In this document: positions 1-11,412 of the stretch, piece after piece
Layout of the letters: every line of letters begins with the position of its first letter
How positions within the stretch are numbered: position 1 is the first letter of the stretch
Source: Epiperipatus broadwayi
Lineage: Eukaryota > Onychophora > Udeonychophora > Euonychophora > Peripatidae
Direction of reading: 5' to 3'
DNA: 64,000 nt
Assembly (NCBI GenBank): GCA_028023455.1
Contig: JAQFVV010012402.1
Coordinates: 17,690,484 to 17,754,483, forward strand
Notes under the pieces: generated by a model
The model's input: only the letters and a program-made list of their open reading frames with translations
Told to the model about the DNA's origin: nothing
Databases searched by the model: none
Program-made: the position numbers and the translations under genes

Positions 1-2
1 AG

Positions 3-2552
3 AACTGGTAAAACACATTTGTTAAAAACCTTCCTTTTCAAACACATAGGCATATTTCCTTTTAGTATCAAGTTATTTCTACCAAAAGCACTCCAACCAA
101 GTTTAATTCTATGATTAATTTCCTCCATTATGTTTCCATCTGTATTAATAATCTGACCAAGGTATTTGTAACTGTTAACTTCTTCTAATTCATCATAATC
201 AATCTTTATTTTCATATTTTGAGCAAATCGATTAAACATTACTTTAGTCTTTTTAACATTTATCTTTAGTCCTACTTTCCTACTTTCATCTGATAATTCC
301 TGCAACATTTCCTGCAGATCTGAAGCATTATTTGCAAAAACAACTACATCATCTGCGAAATCTAAATGACTTAAATAATCACCATTTACTTTCACTCCTT
401 TAGTTTCCCATTTTAATCCACAAAATACTTCATGCAGCACTGCTGTAAAAAGTTTTGGAGATATGGAGTCACCTTGTCTTACACCTTTCTCAATGTTGAC
501 TTTCCCAGTGTCATTATGTAATCTAATTGTTGCTGTTGCATTTTTATAAATATTCTTTAAAATATGACAATATCCTGGATCTATACCTTGATGATCTAAT
601 GCTTTAATCACTGAAGAAATGTTTATAGAATCAAATGCCTTTTCATAATCTACAAATCCTAAGCATAATGGCAACTCATATTCATTTGTCCTTTCTATAA
701 CTTCTCTCAATACCTGGATATGATCTACTGTACTAAAACCACTTTTAAATCCGGCTTGTTCTCTTGGTTGGTGGAAATCCAATGTTCTCTGTAGACGAGT
801 AGTAATTATCTTGGTAAAAATTTTATATAAAACTGATAAAAGGCTGATAGGTCTGTAATTTCTAATATCTTCTTTATCACCTTTTTTAAATATTAATATT
901 ATTACTGCATTCTTCCAATCATCCGGTACATCTTTATCATTTAGACATTTGGTATATAACTTTGCTAAAAAATTTTCTATTTCTTCACCTGCTTCTTTTA
1001 ATATATCAATTATAATTCCATCATTACCTGGAGCCTTTCCTTTCTTCATACATTTAATTGCATGTCTCACTTCTTCATTTAAAATTCTGGGCAATTTGGA
1101 AGATGTAATAGATATAGGAGGTACTTGTTCTTTATTACTATATAATTCTTGATAAAAATCTTCTACCAATTTCATGATGTCATCTCTCCTTTTAGTAATA
1201 ATTCCATCTTTTTTTCTTATTGCAGATATAAATTTCCTACCAATACCAAAATGTTGTTTTACATTCTTAAGACTTTTATTTTCTTCTACAGCTTTCCTTG
1301 CTAGTTCACAGTTATACTTTCTTATATCATTTTCAACTCTTTTCCGCACCATTTTACAAAATTCGAGATATTCAATTCTTTTTAATGCATCATTTTTGTA
1401 TATCTTCATATTCCTTCTTTTCTTCATAAATTCTCTAGTCTCAGTAGAAATTTTATTGGTCAATTGCTGTTTCTTTCTACCAGCTATCTTTGTTGCAGTT
1501 TTCAAAAGTGTATCAGTTATTTTCATATTAATTTCATTCAAATCTGAATCATGTTCAAAATCTACTAATACTTGAAACCGATTTGTAAGTTCTAATTTAA
1601 ATTCATTAGAATGTTTCTGAAGATTAGGAATATCAACTGTAAATATTGTTTTTCTTAATAATTTTTGTCTCTCTAGTTTTACATTAACATGTATCTTACA
1701 CCTTACTAATCGATGATCACTTCCTGTGTTAAATTTATTAAGAACATTACAATCTTGAAATATGTATTTCCTGTTAGTCAAAATATAATCCAATTCTGCT
1801 GTACCTTCATTTGGATGCTTCCATGTCCATTTCCTTTTAACATTTTTCTCAAAAAAAGAATTCATAATATAAAGTTTTTCTTTTTCTGCAAACTCCACAA
1901 GTCTATGTCCTCTCTCATTTCTATTACCATAACCAAAATTACCCACAGCACTTTCATCTTTCATTTTTTTACCAATTCTAGCATTAAAGTCTCCCATAAC
2001 AATTTTAAAATGGTGTTTACTCTGATCAAAAGCCTTTTGTACATCCATATAAAAATCTTCTACTACTTCATCACTATGAGAACTTGTTGGGGCATAAACC
2101 TGAATTATCTGCATTTGGTATCTGCTATTAAGTTGTATAACTAATCTTGCCACTCTGTCCGATACACCATCAATCTCCACAATATTGTTCTTCCACTTTT
2201 TATTTATAATGAATCCTACTCCACTTGTATTTCCAATATTTGTGCCTTTATAATAGAGTATATGTCCACTTTTTAAATCAATTGTCTCTTCACCTTTTCT
2301 TCTAACTTCACAAAGTCCAATAATGTCCCATTTAATATAAGAGAGTTCTTCTTCTAATTCTTGCAATCTTCCTTCACTTGAAAGTGATCTGCAGTTGTAA
2401 GTACCTAAATAAAAAGTCGTCATCAAATGGCAGCCTGGGTCCGCAATCAGGGGATTCTTAGCACCCTCCGCCTTCGGCCACCAACCGCTGCCTTGGTTGG
2501 TGACTTTACAGCCTCCTGGGAATAAGGGCCATGCTTTATTTTTGTCTGTCAT
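3..2552 (-). CDS. RTE-clade retrotransposon endonuclease/reverse transcriptase, 3' part beyond window
   Basis: An open minus-strand frame runs from ATG at 2552 to the left edge, about 850 codons; sampled segments near 2100, 1740, 1680, 1080, 600, 360 and 60 are all in one frame. A second in-frame ATG lies at 2423, where the endonuclease (EEP) domain begins (TFYLGTYNCRSL). EEP motifs are CEVRRKG, MGDFNAR and GSDHRLV. The reverse transcriptase follows: KGKAPGNDG, NYRPISLLS, FVDYEKAFDS, GVRQGDSISPKLFT and the catalytic FADDVVVFA near 345-360. The enzyme nicks target DNA and copies its own RNA there. The QPREQAG and IEKGVRQGD stretches resemble RTE proteins of insects and other invertebrates (known family). 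The lack of any stop suggests a young, possibly active copy; the C-terminus is not seen. The alternative starts at 2552 and 2423 cannot be separated here. Confidence 0.9.
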   Translation of the reverse strand, partial: MTDKNKAWPLFPGGCKVTNQGSGWWPKAEGAKNPLIADPGCHLMTTFYLGTYNCRSLSSEGRLQELEEELSYIKWDIIGLCEVRRKGEETIDLKSGHILYYKGTNIGNTSGVGFIINKKWKNNIVEIDGVSDRVARLVIQLNSRYQMQIIQVYAPTSSHSDEVVEDFYMDVQKAFDQSKHHFKIVMGDFNARIGKKMKDESAVGNFGYGNRNERGHRLVEFAEKEKLYIMNSFFEKNVKRKWTWKHPNEGTAELDYILTNRKYIFQDCNVLNKFNTGSDHRLVRCKIHVNVKLERQKLLRKTIFTVDIPNLQKHSNEFKLELTNRFQVLVDFEHDSDLNEINMKITDTLLKTATKIAGRKKQQLTNKISTETREFMKKRRNMKIYKNDALKRIEYLEFCKMVRKRVENDIRKYNCELARKAVEENKSLKNVKQHFGIGRKFISAIRKKDGIITKRRDDIMKLVEDFYQELYSNKEQVPPISITSSKLPRILNEEVRHAIKCMKKGKAPGNDGIIIDILKEAGEEIENFLAKLYTKCLNDKDVPDDWKNAVIILIFKKGDKEDIRNYRPISLLSVLYKIFTKIITTRLQRTLDFHQPREQAGFKSGFSTVDHIQVLREVIERTNEYELPLCLGFVDYEKAFDSINISSVIKALDHQGIDPGYCHILKNIYKNATATIRLHNDTGKVNIEKGVRQGDSISPKLFTAVLHEVFCGLKWETKGVKVNGDYLSHLDFADDVVVFANNASDLQEMLQELSDESRKVGLKINVKKTKVMFNRFAQNMKIKIDYDELEEVNSYKYLGQIINTDGNIMEEINHRIKLGWSAFGRNNLILKGNMPMCLKRKVFNKCVLPV

Positions 2553-2890
2553 AATTGTATATATGTATTGGGAAAATATTTATCATTTACACAAACATTC
2601 ATTCTGCCTTATCAGGCACTGAGAAGAAAGACCATGGTGTTTCTTGATCTTAAACTCAGAGGTAAAAAGCCAATAAACTCACCACGCTGGCTAATGCGTG
2701 TTGGTGAGCAGCCCATCCATGTTCGTATACTATATGAATAATCACATAGTAATAACAGCTGCAATGACAAGAACGTATGGAGTGGACATTAGGAATTTGC
2801 CCTGCACGGTTCCTTTAAGGCCTCCAAGAGGAATCAAAGGGTCTCCTTTCAGTTAATAGCAAAACTCCTTTCTGCAGCCATAGAGGTGCA
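2553..2890 (-). other. 5' leader of the RTE element
   Basis: Sequence upstream of the RTE ORF is clearly richer in G+C than its surroundings up to about 2890, where AT-rich DNA resumes. It has an in-frame stop at 2580-2582 and no ORF of its own. I take it as the element's 5' untranslated region with internal promoter. The exact 5' boundary is inferred from composition only. Confidence 0.6.
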
Positions 2891-3185
2891 ATAATAGAGA
2901 TATAAAAATTATTCAGATTGAAAGGTGTAGTGAAAAACATAAAATTAAAGAGGTAATGATGATATCTAGGAATAGAGGTGGTTTAATGAATAGACAATCG
3001 GCTAATATAAAGACAACAGAATTGTGAGAAATTTGAATGGATTGAATGATGGGTAATGCAAGTTTTTATTTTTTGTACATTTGTATTAACTGTTGATAAA
3101 GATTATCAGTGAAACAATTGAAAGTACTTCTGGTAAAGAATATATTATTTAATTTTGAATACTGTGTTAAATATATTTGTTTGAA

Positions 3186-3229
<44 letters not shown>

Positions 3230-5784
3230 ATTCATACAATATATATATATATATATATATATTGTAACCTCTGTCTTCTTCACTTATTCACTTTATTAGA
3301 TTTATAAATGCCCAGGCACCAATTCTATACAAGATAGAATATAATTTATAACTGTAATTACTTTTTAACTTATTAAAAGATTCTTATACTGTAATTATTC
3401 TATGGATTAGCTCAGTTGACGTTATAGGATATGGTATTCATATAGGATGCAAATAAGAGTAATAGAACATTTATGGATAACAATTTTGTAACACTAATTT
3501 AATCATATTTCACACTTTTATTCAATTATAAAACTATTGCAAAATTATCAATTAACACATTTATTACAGGATAGACAATGATGAGGATCGGATACCTTTA
3601 TATTCACATCACTGCCTATAAACTCCAAACAAATTAAATAAATTTGACTTCTACTGGCAAATCTATATATTCTATAACTATGTTATGTTAACCATATGTG
3701 TGTGTGTGGAAATGGAGAATTGAACATATATAACAAAGCAATTCATATGGGATATTAATTCAATAAAATATTTATTGTAAATAAAAGACAAAATAACAAC
3801 AAAATATATTATTTTATACATCTTGCTATTACTCTAACACTTCCCTTCTTATTTAGATAAAGTACACTTCTCTCTAACATCTCATTTATACGGAAAGAAA
3901 TGAATTGTTAAAAAATGAAATAAATATGATATTAATATGATATGTTATAAAGATTTTAATATTCATTTGCAAACACTAACTTTAATAATAGTTTTCTATA
4001 CTATTTCTTTATTACCAATATTCTCGATTATGTGTGCCTTTAAAATGTTATAAATATAACGCTTATCAATCATAATATTTATAATTTATTTACGAAATAA
4101 TTGAAATAAAACAAAGGTATAATTTTGAAAACAATAATAATAATATTTATAACAGTGCATACACATTCGAATATAAAACTTATGTATAGAATGATTTTTT
4201 TAAATCATGTAAGACAATATAACAATAATAATAACCAGTTACATTAGCTTTTAAAAAAATATATAAAAATTACATTTCTAGTATACAAAAAAAAATACTT
4301 ATTGATATGTAATCATTAGATGATGAATTATTATTAACTTGAAAGTCATTATTTGAAATATCAACAATATATATATACGATGTATACGCTGCTTCTATTA
4401 ATAATAAATAAATCACAAACAAAAAGTTAATCCTGACAGTTAAAAAATAACTTGATATAACTGTGAAAGTTTCCAATATTGAAAATCTTGTAATAAACAT
4501 TATAAATATATTAGCATGCACTGGAATTATTTTATTAATCACCCAAAATAAAATCTCCAATTTGGTGAAACAATTCTAGTAAAGTTTTATGGTTTTATCC
4601 TTTTAATTTTAAATTTGATATAATTTTTTATTCCCATTGTTAACAATTTCTCCATGACAGTAAGCAGTTACTATAGACGATCACTAACTGGCATTCAATA
4701 ATATATTTCATTATTTATTTCAGTCATATATATGTGAATAATAAATTCTTTAGTTTATAATTCTTTTACTAAGAAAACAAATTATAAATTCTTTTTTTTT
4801 TAATTTCACTTTATGTAATATTAAGAATAGGCTTTTAAAAATTGAAAATATATAAAGCATTTCACAATAGTATTGAATATGTTTTCTCACAATTATTTTC
4901 ATTTCTAATATTTTCTATAATTCAAGTATTATCAATTTACAACAAAATGTTAAATGATTTATAGTGGATATTCGTACGTGGTATTCAGGCATTTTAATAG
5001 CGAACTCAAATCGTTGCAGGTAAAGTCAGAGCTGAACCTTGCAGGTTTATTTTTTCATGTTCATCTTATTTTTCTCTTAAGTAGTCTGTTCAAAACTCTC
5101 TTGTCAACACACATTCACACCCTCTTTTTTTATTATTATTAATCACTTGGCAACACTCCAAAACTTGTTTGCTTTTTTAAAATGTCAACAATAGAGTATT
5201 AAAATATAAGGGGGAAAAATATTAAATATTGATTTACAAATGTCACTCAATAACACAGAGATAATCTTTACAATTCCAAATGTAATATTAGAAACAATAC
5301 ATAACCAGTAAATAAAAAAAATATATAAATAAGAAAATCATTTTAATCAATTATATATGAGTATATCTGTTTTGCTTTGCATGTAAATTTTACTATTATA
5401 ACCTAGACATTATAAGTAATTATATAAAAAAAATGGACAAAATATGAAATGATGTAAATGAACATACATTCACATATACAAGCTAAATCTTGGATTGGAG
5501 TAGACAATAATCTAGAACACCAATGAACAACACCTGCTATAACCTTCCTATTAACTCTACTCTTATACCAACATTCCCTGATGTTTTCCTGTCTTCCTCT
5601 TCACTACTAAATATATAACTTTAAATTCTATCAATTGGTACATCCAACCAAAGTTTAATTTTTAAAATCTAATTTCAAATAGCAAATCTCATCTCAATTC
5701 ACTTTTCTCATATAACTATCTTTAGCCATTGTTAACACAACTGTGAATTTCCCACATTTCTTCCTGGTTCCAACCTGGAAGGTC

Positions 5785-5823
<39 letters not shown>

Positions 5824-6421
5824 GGTTCCAACCTTTAAACTCAATATATATATATATATATCGATTAATCAAACAATAAATAAACAAGTAAGTAACAACT
5901 CAAAGCAAATAAAATAACTAAACCTTAACACTATACAATACAATCATTTCATAATATGGAACTTTTAAAGATATTTCTAAATGAGGTATATCAGCTCCTT
6001 TCAATATATAGATGTAGTGATATAAATTATTTAAATATAAATATATAATTCAATTTGAAAATTAAAAAAAAATCTCGAAAAATGCTTTTGTATTGAATCG
6101 ACAGAAAGTAGCATTCTTGACTTGAAAATTGGGAATTGAACAGACAGCAGAAAAAGTTAAGTTTTTATTTCTTTTAAGAAAAGAAAAAAACTTTTTGCCC
6201 TTTAAAAAAATATTAAAGTTTTAATATTTATAGTTTCAAGAAGTTGAACTTTAATTTAAGATTGGCAGGAATGAACTACTGATTTAAGTTATTCTGCAAG
6301 CTAAATTTCATTATAATAGAAAAATGCAAAGGAAATCTGAAACTATTAAAAATTAACTGTTGTCTTTAAAAACCTATCTTTATATAAAATTAAGCCAAGT
6401 TATAAATAATAGTTTATAATA
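2891..6421. other. AT-rich non-coding stretch
   Basis: Only AT-rich DNA with (TA)n tracts (3190-3262, about 5790-5860) and poly-A/T runs. The short frames here (for example 4270-4560 minus, 4954-5142 plus) are low-complexity Ile/Asn/Phe/Tyr strings without recognisable domains. Nothing supports a gene. Confidence 0.6.
3190..3262. repeat. (TA)n microsatellite, two blocks
   Basis: Two uninterrupted TA runs separated by a short spacer at about 3224-3238. Confidence 0.9.
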
Positions 6422-7115
6422 AAGGGTACTCATCTTATAGCTAAAGACGCCATTCTATGGTGCGGTTTTCGTGCTGTTTCCGTGGCTGACATGTTCGAAC
6501 CCACGTTTTTTATAATACAACTTTTTTGTTGTGCTACAAAATGCAGGCTGCTATGTCACATCACAGTACAGCATGTATGTTGCTAAGCAGCAATTACATT
6601 TTCTGAATTCGCACAGTTTATAAAATAATTACGGCTTGATGAGAGAGTTTGTATTTGAATTGTTTTGAAATGTTGTTTTCATTGGATTTTTTTTTATTTT
6701 AAACTATTGAAATGTTCATATTTTTTAAAACAATAATTATAAGACTTTTTACAACATACTGTATTGAACTTTTATTTGTGTAAATGTTAAATATCTATGT
6801 TTTTATTGAGTTGCAATTAGGTAACGTGTCAAGTAACATACTGTTAGTAACATTCCATGAGACAAAGAAGATTCTACGGTCTGTATATTTTTGAATTAAA
6901 AAAGAGTGGTACGAAAAAAATATCCAGTAAGAAAAGTCCAAATATCCAGGTTTTTTTGTAAATTTAATAAAAAGCAAATATTATAAACATGTTTAATAAG
7001 TAAAGAAGAGATTTGTATGTGTTTGTTGTTGTTTAAAAAAGTTTGAGTTTCTTTCTTCTGTTCGAGTATGCTTACAATTTTGAATTTTTTATTTTAGCAT
7101 TACAAACAAACAGAA

Positions 7116-7198
7116 CACTAACCCTAAAACTAACCCTAACCCTAAAACTAACTCTAAACCTAACCCTAACCCTAAAACTAACCCTAAATCTAACCGTA
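7116..7198. repeat. Degenerate CCCTAA (TTAGGG-type) interstitial repeat
   Basis: About 80 bp of ACCCTAA units mixed with AAACTA variants. It resembles vertebrate/lophotrochozoan-type telomere sequence, but is imperfect and inside an inverted-repeat element, so it is not a telomere. Confidence 0.75.
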
Positions 7199-7231
7199 AC
7201 AACTTTTACTTTTATTACGATTATTATTTTT

Positions 7232-7375
7232 TAGTTAAACAACAACAAAAAAAGTTGTAACACAAGTAAAAAAATATCTGATAGAAAATTGATTAAAAAA
7301 AAAAGCCGTAACACAAGTAAAAAAATATCCGATAGAAAATTGATAAAAAAAAGCCGTAACACAATTTAAAAAGTA
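7232..7375. repeat. Short tandem repeat, about 58-bp unit, 2.5 copies
   Basis: The phrase GTAACACAAGTAAAAAAATAT followed by CGATAGAAAATTGAT recurs at 7256, 7308 and, partly, 7355, with poly-A spacers. Confidence 0.75.
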
Positions 7376-7623
7376 TACGATATAAAAACGAATCAAATTG
7401 TAATTTGTTGATTTTATTTTACATTTATTATTATCATTTAAATTGTATACGTTAATAAAAAATAATATTTAAAAAAGACGATTTTGTTTTGTTTTTATTT
7501 TCGCATTACAAAAAAGCACAGAAAAATTATTAAAATCAACAGCCCGTGAATGTTCATATTTTATAGTTTTAGCGTGAAAATGGTGCCATCCAACGGCATC
7601 TTTATCTATAATACAAGCACCTT

Positions 7624-10600
7624 ATAAAGGAAACATTATGATGTATTTGGGGTAGAAAGCCAATGCTGTGGACTTTCCAGCTAACTTCTATATCATTAGG
7701 AAATTATGGAATTATGAAATTATAAAATTTTTCATCAGAATATCTATCTCAAGAACGCTGGTGTACCATCATCTTCCATGGATTCATATATGGTCAGAAA
7801 AGATATTTCATATGTGAGTGTTTCAATCAAAAAGCATGAAATATATAATTAATAACAGAGTTGGAGAAAAGGAATGTTAGCCATGGATATTAACATTTTT
7901 CTGGACTGAATGCTTGCTTTACTCAAGATAAATTACATATTTTATTTACGTGATTATTATTATTATTATTATTATTTTTTGCTTTTGTCATTATTTATTT
8001 GAAAGTTTATTGTATTGTAATTTTTTTTATATTGTGTATTTAAAATTTATTTTTCAAATTCAATCACCTACCATTTAAAAGTAGAACAAGTGGATGGATA
8101 AATGTTATATTGATTTAAATTAAAAAAGGAATCCTCTTTAATTAATATGTATTTTTTTTTTAATAAAAGTAAATTTTCAGATTTCTCTCAACATTGATCC
8201 ATCAAGACGACCTCATTTCAAGTAAGGTTTTTATATACTTAACATTAGGTAAAAAAAAAGTTATAATTATAATATATTTACCCTAGCCTAACAATATTTT
8301 AATAATTACATTAATGGGGTAGTTTTAGAATGAGTGAACTATCATTTTGCTTTTCTTTATTTTGTTTTATATACATATTTAATGAATTATATAGTATTAT
8401 TTTGTATATAATATACTTTAAAATATTTTGTTTCTGTTGTATGAAGCCATCAAGATGATAGAAAAACCATTCTTGATAATCGAATATTTATCTATTTTAT
8501 TATTTTTTGTTTGTAAATATTTATTTTATATGTTATTAATAAATTAAGCTGTTTAAATCAATCTGATCTCTGATTGATCATCACCATCATCTCTGTGCAT
8601 TGATATCATTAAATGTTGATCATCATCATCACATTATGAATTTACACTATTAAAGATTTGATGATCATCATCATCATTGTATATTGCTCTTATAAATAAT
8701 TGATCATCATCAGTATTTTTCTATATCTATGCTTGTATATAGGCATATTTGGTTTATAATTGAGTAGGTCGATCCCTGAAGAGAGTTGATTGCAAGAACT
8801 CCCTGACTTCAAATTCCATGGTGTAATGGGGCCTAAAAAGGGAGGTGTAATGAATATGCACTGGTCTAAGTTACATTGAAATTTTGTTAGTAAATTATAA
8901 GTTATTATATTGAAAGTAGATGTGACTTGGAACGGGGCATTTCATTGTGAAATCTTTAGCATCCTATTCAAAGGCCTAGGTCTGACAGTAGTGAAATGCA
9001 TTCCCTTTGTTATATGCCATTCTTGATTCAGTAATATCTGACACACCCAAATGCATCATTGAATCATGAATTTTGGATATGATTTGTTGTAGGTTAGTTG
9101 ACACATTTCATCCAAATCATCCAACTACTTAGTCATGTTCGCATCATCATATGGTGTACCCAGTGGTTCCAGTATATCTGGCACCATCAACTTTGAAGTA
9201 GCGGGTTCCATTATATCATCTATATAATATGTATACTTATTTATAATATAAACAATTGATCAAAAATGAATGTTATTTTGGTTATTATTGATTTCAATTT
9301 CATAGTTTAAAATGTACCTGTTCTAGGTAGGCAAAACACAGTTTAGATTACTATAATAAGTATAATGTTTAACAAAATTTTGTTTAAAAAATCTTTGTTT
9401 ATTTCAAGAATTGTCAGGAGAACATTAGCATAATCAAATTGATGTAGAGAAAGATAAAATTGCTTCCTTAAAGCGATCAATAATTATGAGTCAGATCTTG
9501 TTCTCATAATTGTGAAGATGATTCATTTTTTGGTTCTAGTTGAAATCTGTTAGAATTTAACAGGAAAATTAAGACAAGATCAATTTATTAAATTAAAAAT
9601 ATGATCAAAAAGACTTAATGATTATAACAGGCAAAAATAAATTTATATCAAAACAAGAACGACAAAAAAAAAATTGGTTGTTAATTAAGATATAAACATT
9701 GCAGACAAAAAATTCATAAAACCTAAGAATATGACATTTAAGCATGGTTTTAGTTTAAAAAAAAAAAAGAGATAAAGAAAAATATCAACATTGTAAATGT
9801 CATTTAGAAAAAAACCACCAAAATGGTAAAAATAAAATGAAACAAGATATGTCATTAGAAAGATAAAAAGAAATATAAGTATTTTTTATTTAGCAGCAAA
9901 AATTAAAAAAAAAAAGAAAGATAATACCTTATTTTGAGTTGTAAAATTAAAAAGCATTTAAAATATAGCCTACAGAAAAACTGGGGGGGGGGGGTCTAAT
10001 CACTGCTAGAAAAATTATTTTATGTTTAAGAGCAAAGTAAGATAGGCCGCTCATGAAAACTACATGTTAGTTATTAAAATTTTGTATAAATTTTGAGAAA
10101 AAAATTAATGACTTTAAAAACAAAATTCTGTAAAATTGTTTTAATTATAAAAATTGCTCTAATTTCAAAAATAACTAGTTAAGATGGACATAATATAAGA
10201 GAAAATAAAATCTCTATGGATAATGAGAGTCAGTTGAAAATAATTTTGGAGGGATTCAAAAATGATAATTTTCATTAAGCTACATTAATATTATTTGAAT
10301 AAAAATCAAATCACATGCTATGCTCAAGATAAATTCATTTTGTTTTCTTTTACTAACATTTGGTATGGCTATTTAGACATTTAATGACTTAATTTTTAAC
10401 CAATTTATGAAAAATCTCATTTATTACTGCTTCTTTTAGGAACTTCACGAATAGCTTAGATTGAGTTATTTTTCATCTGCTGCACTTCTATCTGATCAAC
10501 CCTCTATGCGAAATGTAAATTTTTAGCTTAAAAACTACTTAGAACAGAAGCATTTCAAGAGATAGGTGATGAAAATATAAAAAGTATTAAAAATGGTACA

Positions 10601-11170
10601 TAGATTTATAATAAAATGGCTGTAAAAAGAAATTTGATGTTAACTTAAAAAGTATACGTTGACTATGGTTCTCTTATAGGCGAATACTATTTTTATTCAC
10701 CCATGGTGCAAAAGTTATATGTGAACGTTTTTGTGCTAAATAAAAATGGATAAATTGTTCACTAATGTAAACATGATCTCATCTTTGATTTTTGGAACAA
10801 AAAAATACCCCCATTTTATCTTTCTTACAAGTGTAGTCGTTCTTGATTAAAACATTGGTTCTCTAAATAACATGATGAATACAAATATATATGTGCTGTG
10901 CAAATATTTATTTTATAATCTTATAATTTGGAAAGCTGCAAAATTGAATAAAAAAGTAAAGTGACAAACTTAAGAGCTAAGGCCCACAGATAACAGTGCA
11001 CTTCCACAATTTGAACTTATGACTTACCAAATGATAAAGCATTCAGCTATTTTAGAGGAAGATAATTAAAGACTTAGTTTTCAAGAAGTTGTAAATTATC
11101 ATTCAAAACATAATTGGGGATTGCTTTAATTTTTATTCATCCTAGAAATATTTTTTATTATATGCTTTTT
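7624..11170. other. AT-rich non-coding stretch
   Basis: No frame worth calling. 8760-9230 is somewhat less AT-rich and looks like a decayed repeat or unique sequence, but I cannot identify it. A poly-G run lies at about 9983-9993. Confidence 0.55.
8565..8715. repeat. Diverged TGATCATCATC minisatellite
   Basis: TGATCATCA-type blocks recur about every 40-50 bp (about 8577, 8618, 8660 and 8700), separated by diverged AT-rich spacers. Confidence 0.6.
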
Positions 11171-11412
11171 TACATTCAAAGATCAGCCTTTCAAGCTAAT
11201 TGTGCATGCGTCTTTTGCGAATGTTAAATAATAAATGAATACTTCCCTCTACAACACAAGATATAGTATTTATGCAGGAATAAAAGGATATAGTCCCTTT
11301 TATTCCTGCATAAATACTATATCTTGTGTTGTAGAGGGAAGTATTCATTTATTATTTAACACTCGCAAAAGAGGCATGCACAATTAGCTTGAAAGGCTGA
11401 TCTTTGAATGTA
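11171..11412. repeat. Near-perfect palindrome, 117-bp arms, 8-bp spacer
   Basis: 11171-11287 is the reverse complement of 11296-11412 with only about two mismatches seen (GCGTC/GCCTC and CGAAT/CGAGT). The centre is ATATAGTC at 11288-11295. It contains no ORF. It could be a MITE-like foldback or a recent inverted duplication. Confidence 0.92.

Larger units (their letters stand above)
6422..7623. mobile_element. Candidate non-autonomous DNA transposon with about 50-bp terminal inverted repeats
   Basis: The left end (from 6422) and the reverse complement of the right end (to 7623) align over roughly 50 bp: AAGGGTACTCATCTTATAG against AAGGTGCTTGTATTATAG, continuing through TAAAGACGCC against TAAAGATGCC to a shared CACGCT/CGTGCT-like block. 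A 3-bp ATA lies outside both ends and could be the target duplication. There is no transposase frame inside. The interior holds a telomere-like CCCTAA block and a tandem repeat. The superfamily is not assignable from these ends. Confidence 0.5.

Noticed and set aside
949-2144. Plus-strand frames at 949-1152, 1174-1575 and 1713-2144
   Set aside because: They are antisense to the RTE ORF and encode only hydrophobic strings.
7116-7198. Chromosome end
   Set aside because: Imperfect units of only about 80 bp, with sequence continuing on both sides inside a candidate element.
7116-8715. CRISPR-like direct repeats
   Set aside because: Spacers are not unique and the repeats are diverged minisatellite or telomere-like units in eukaryotic DNA.
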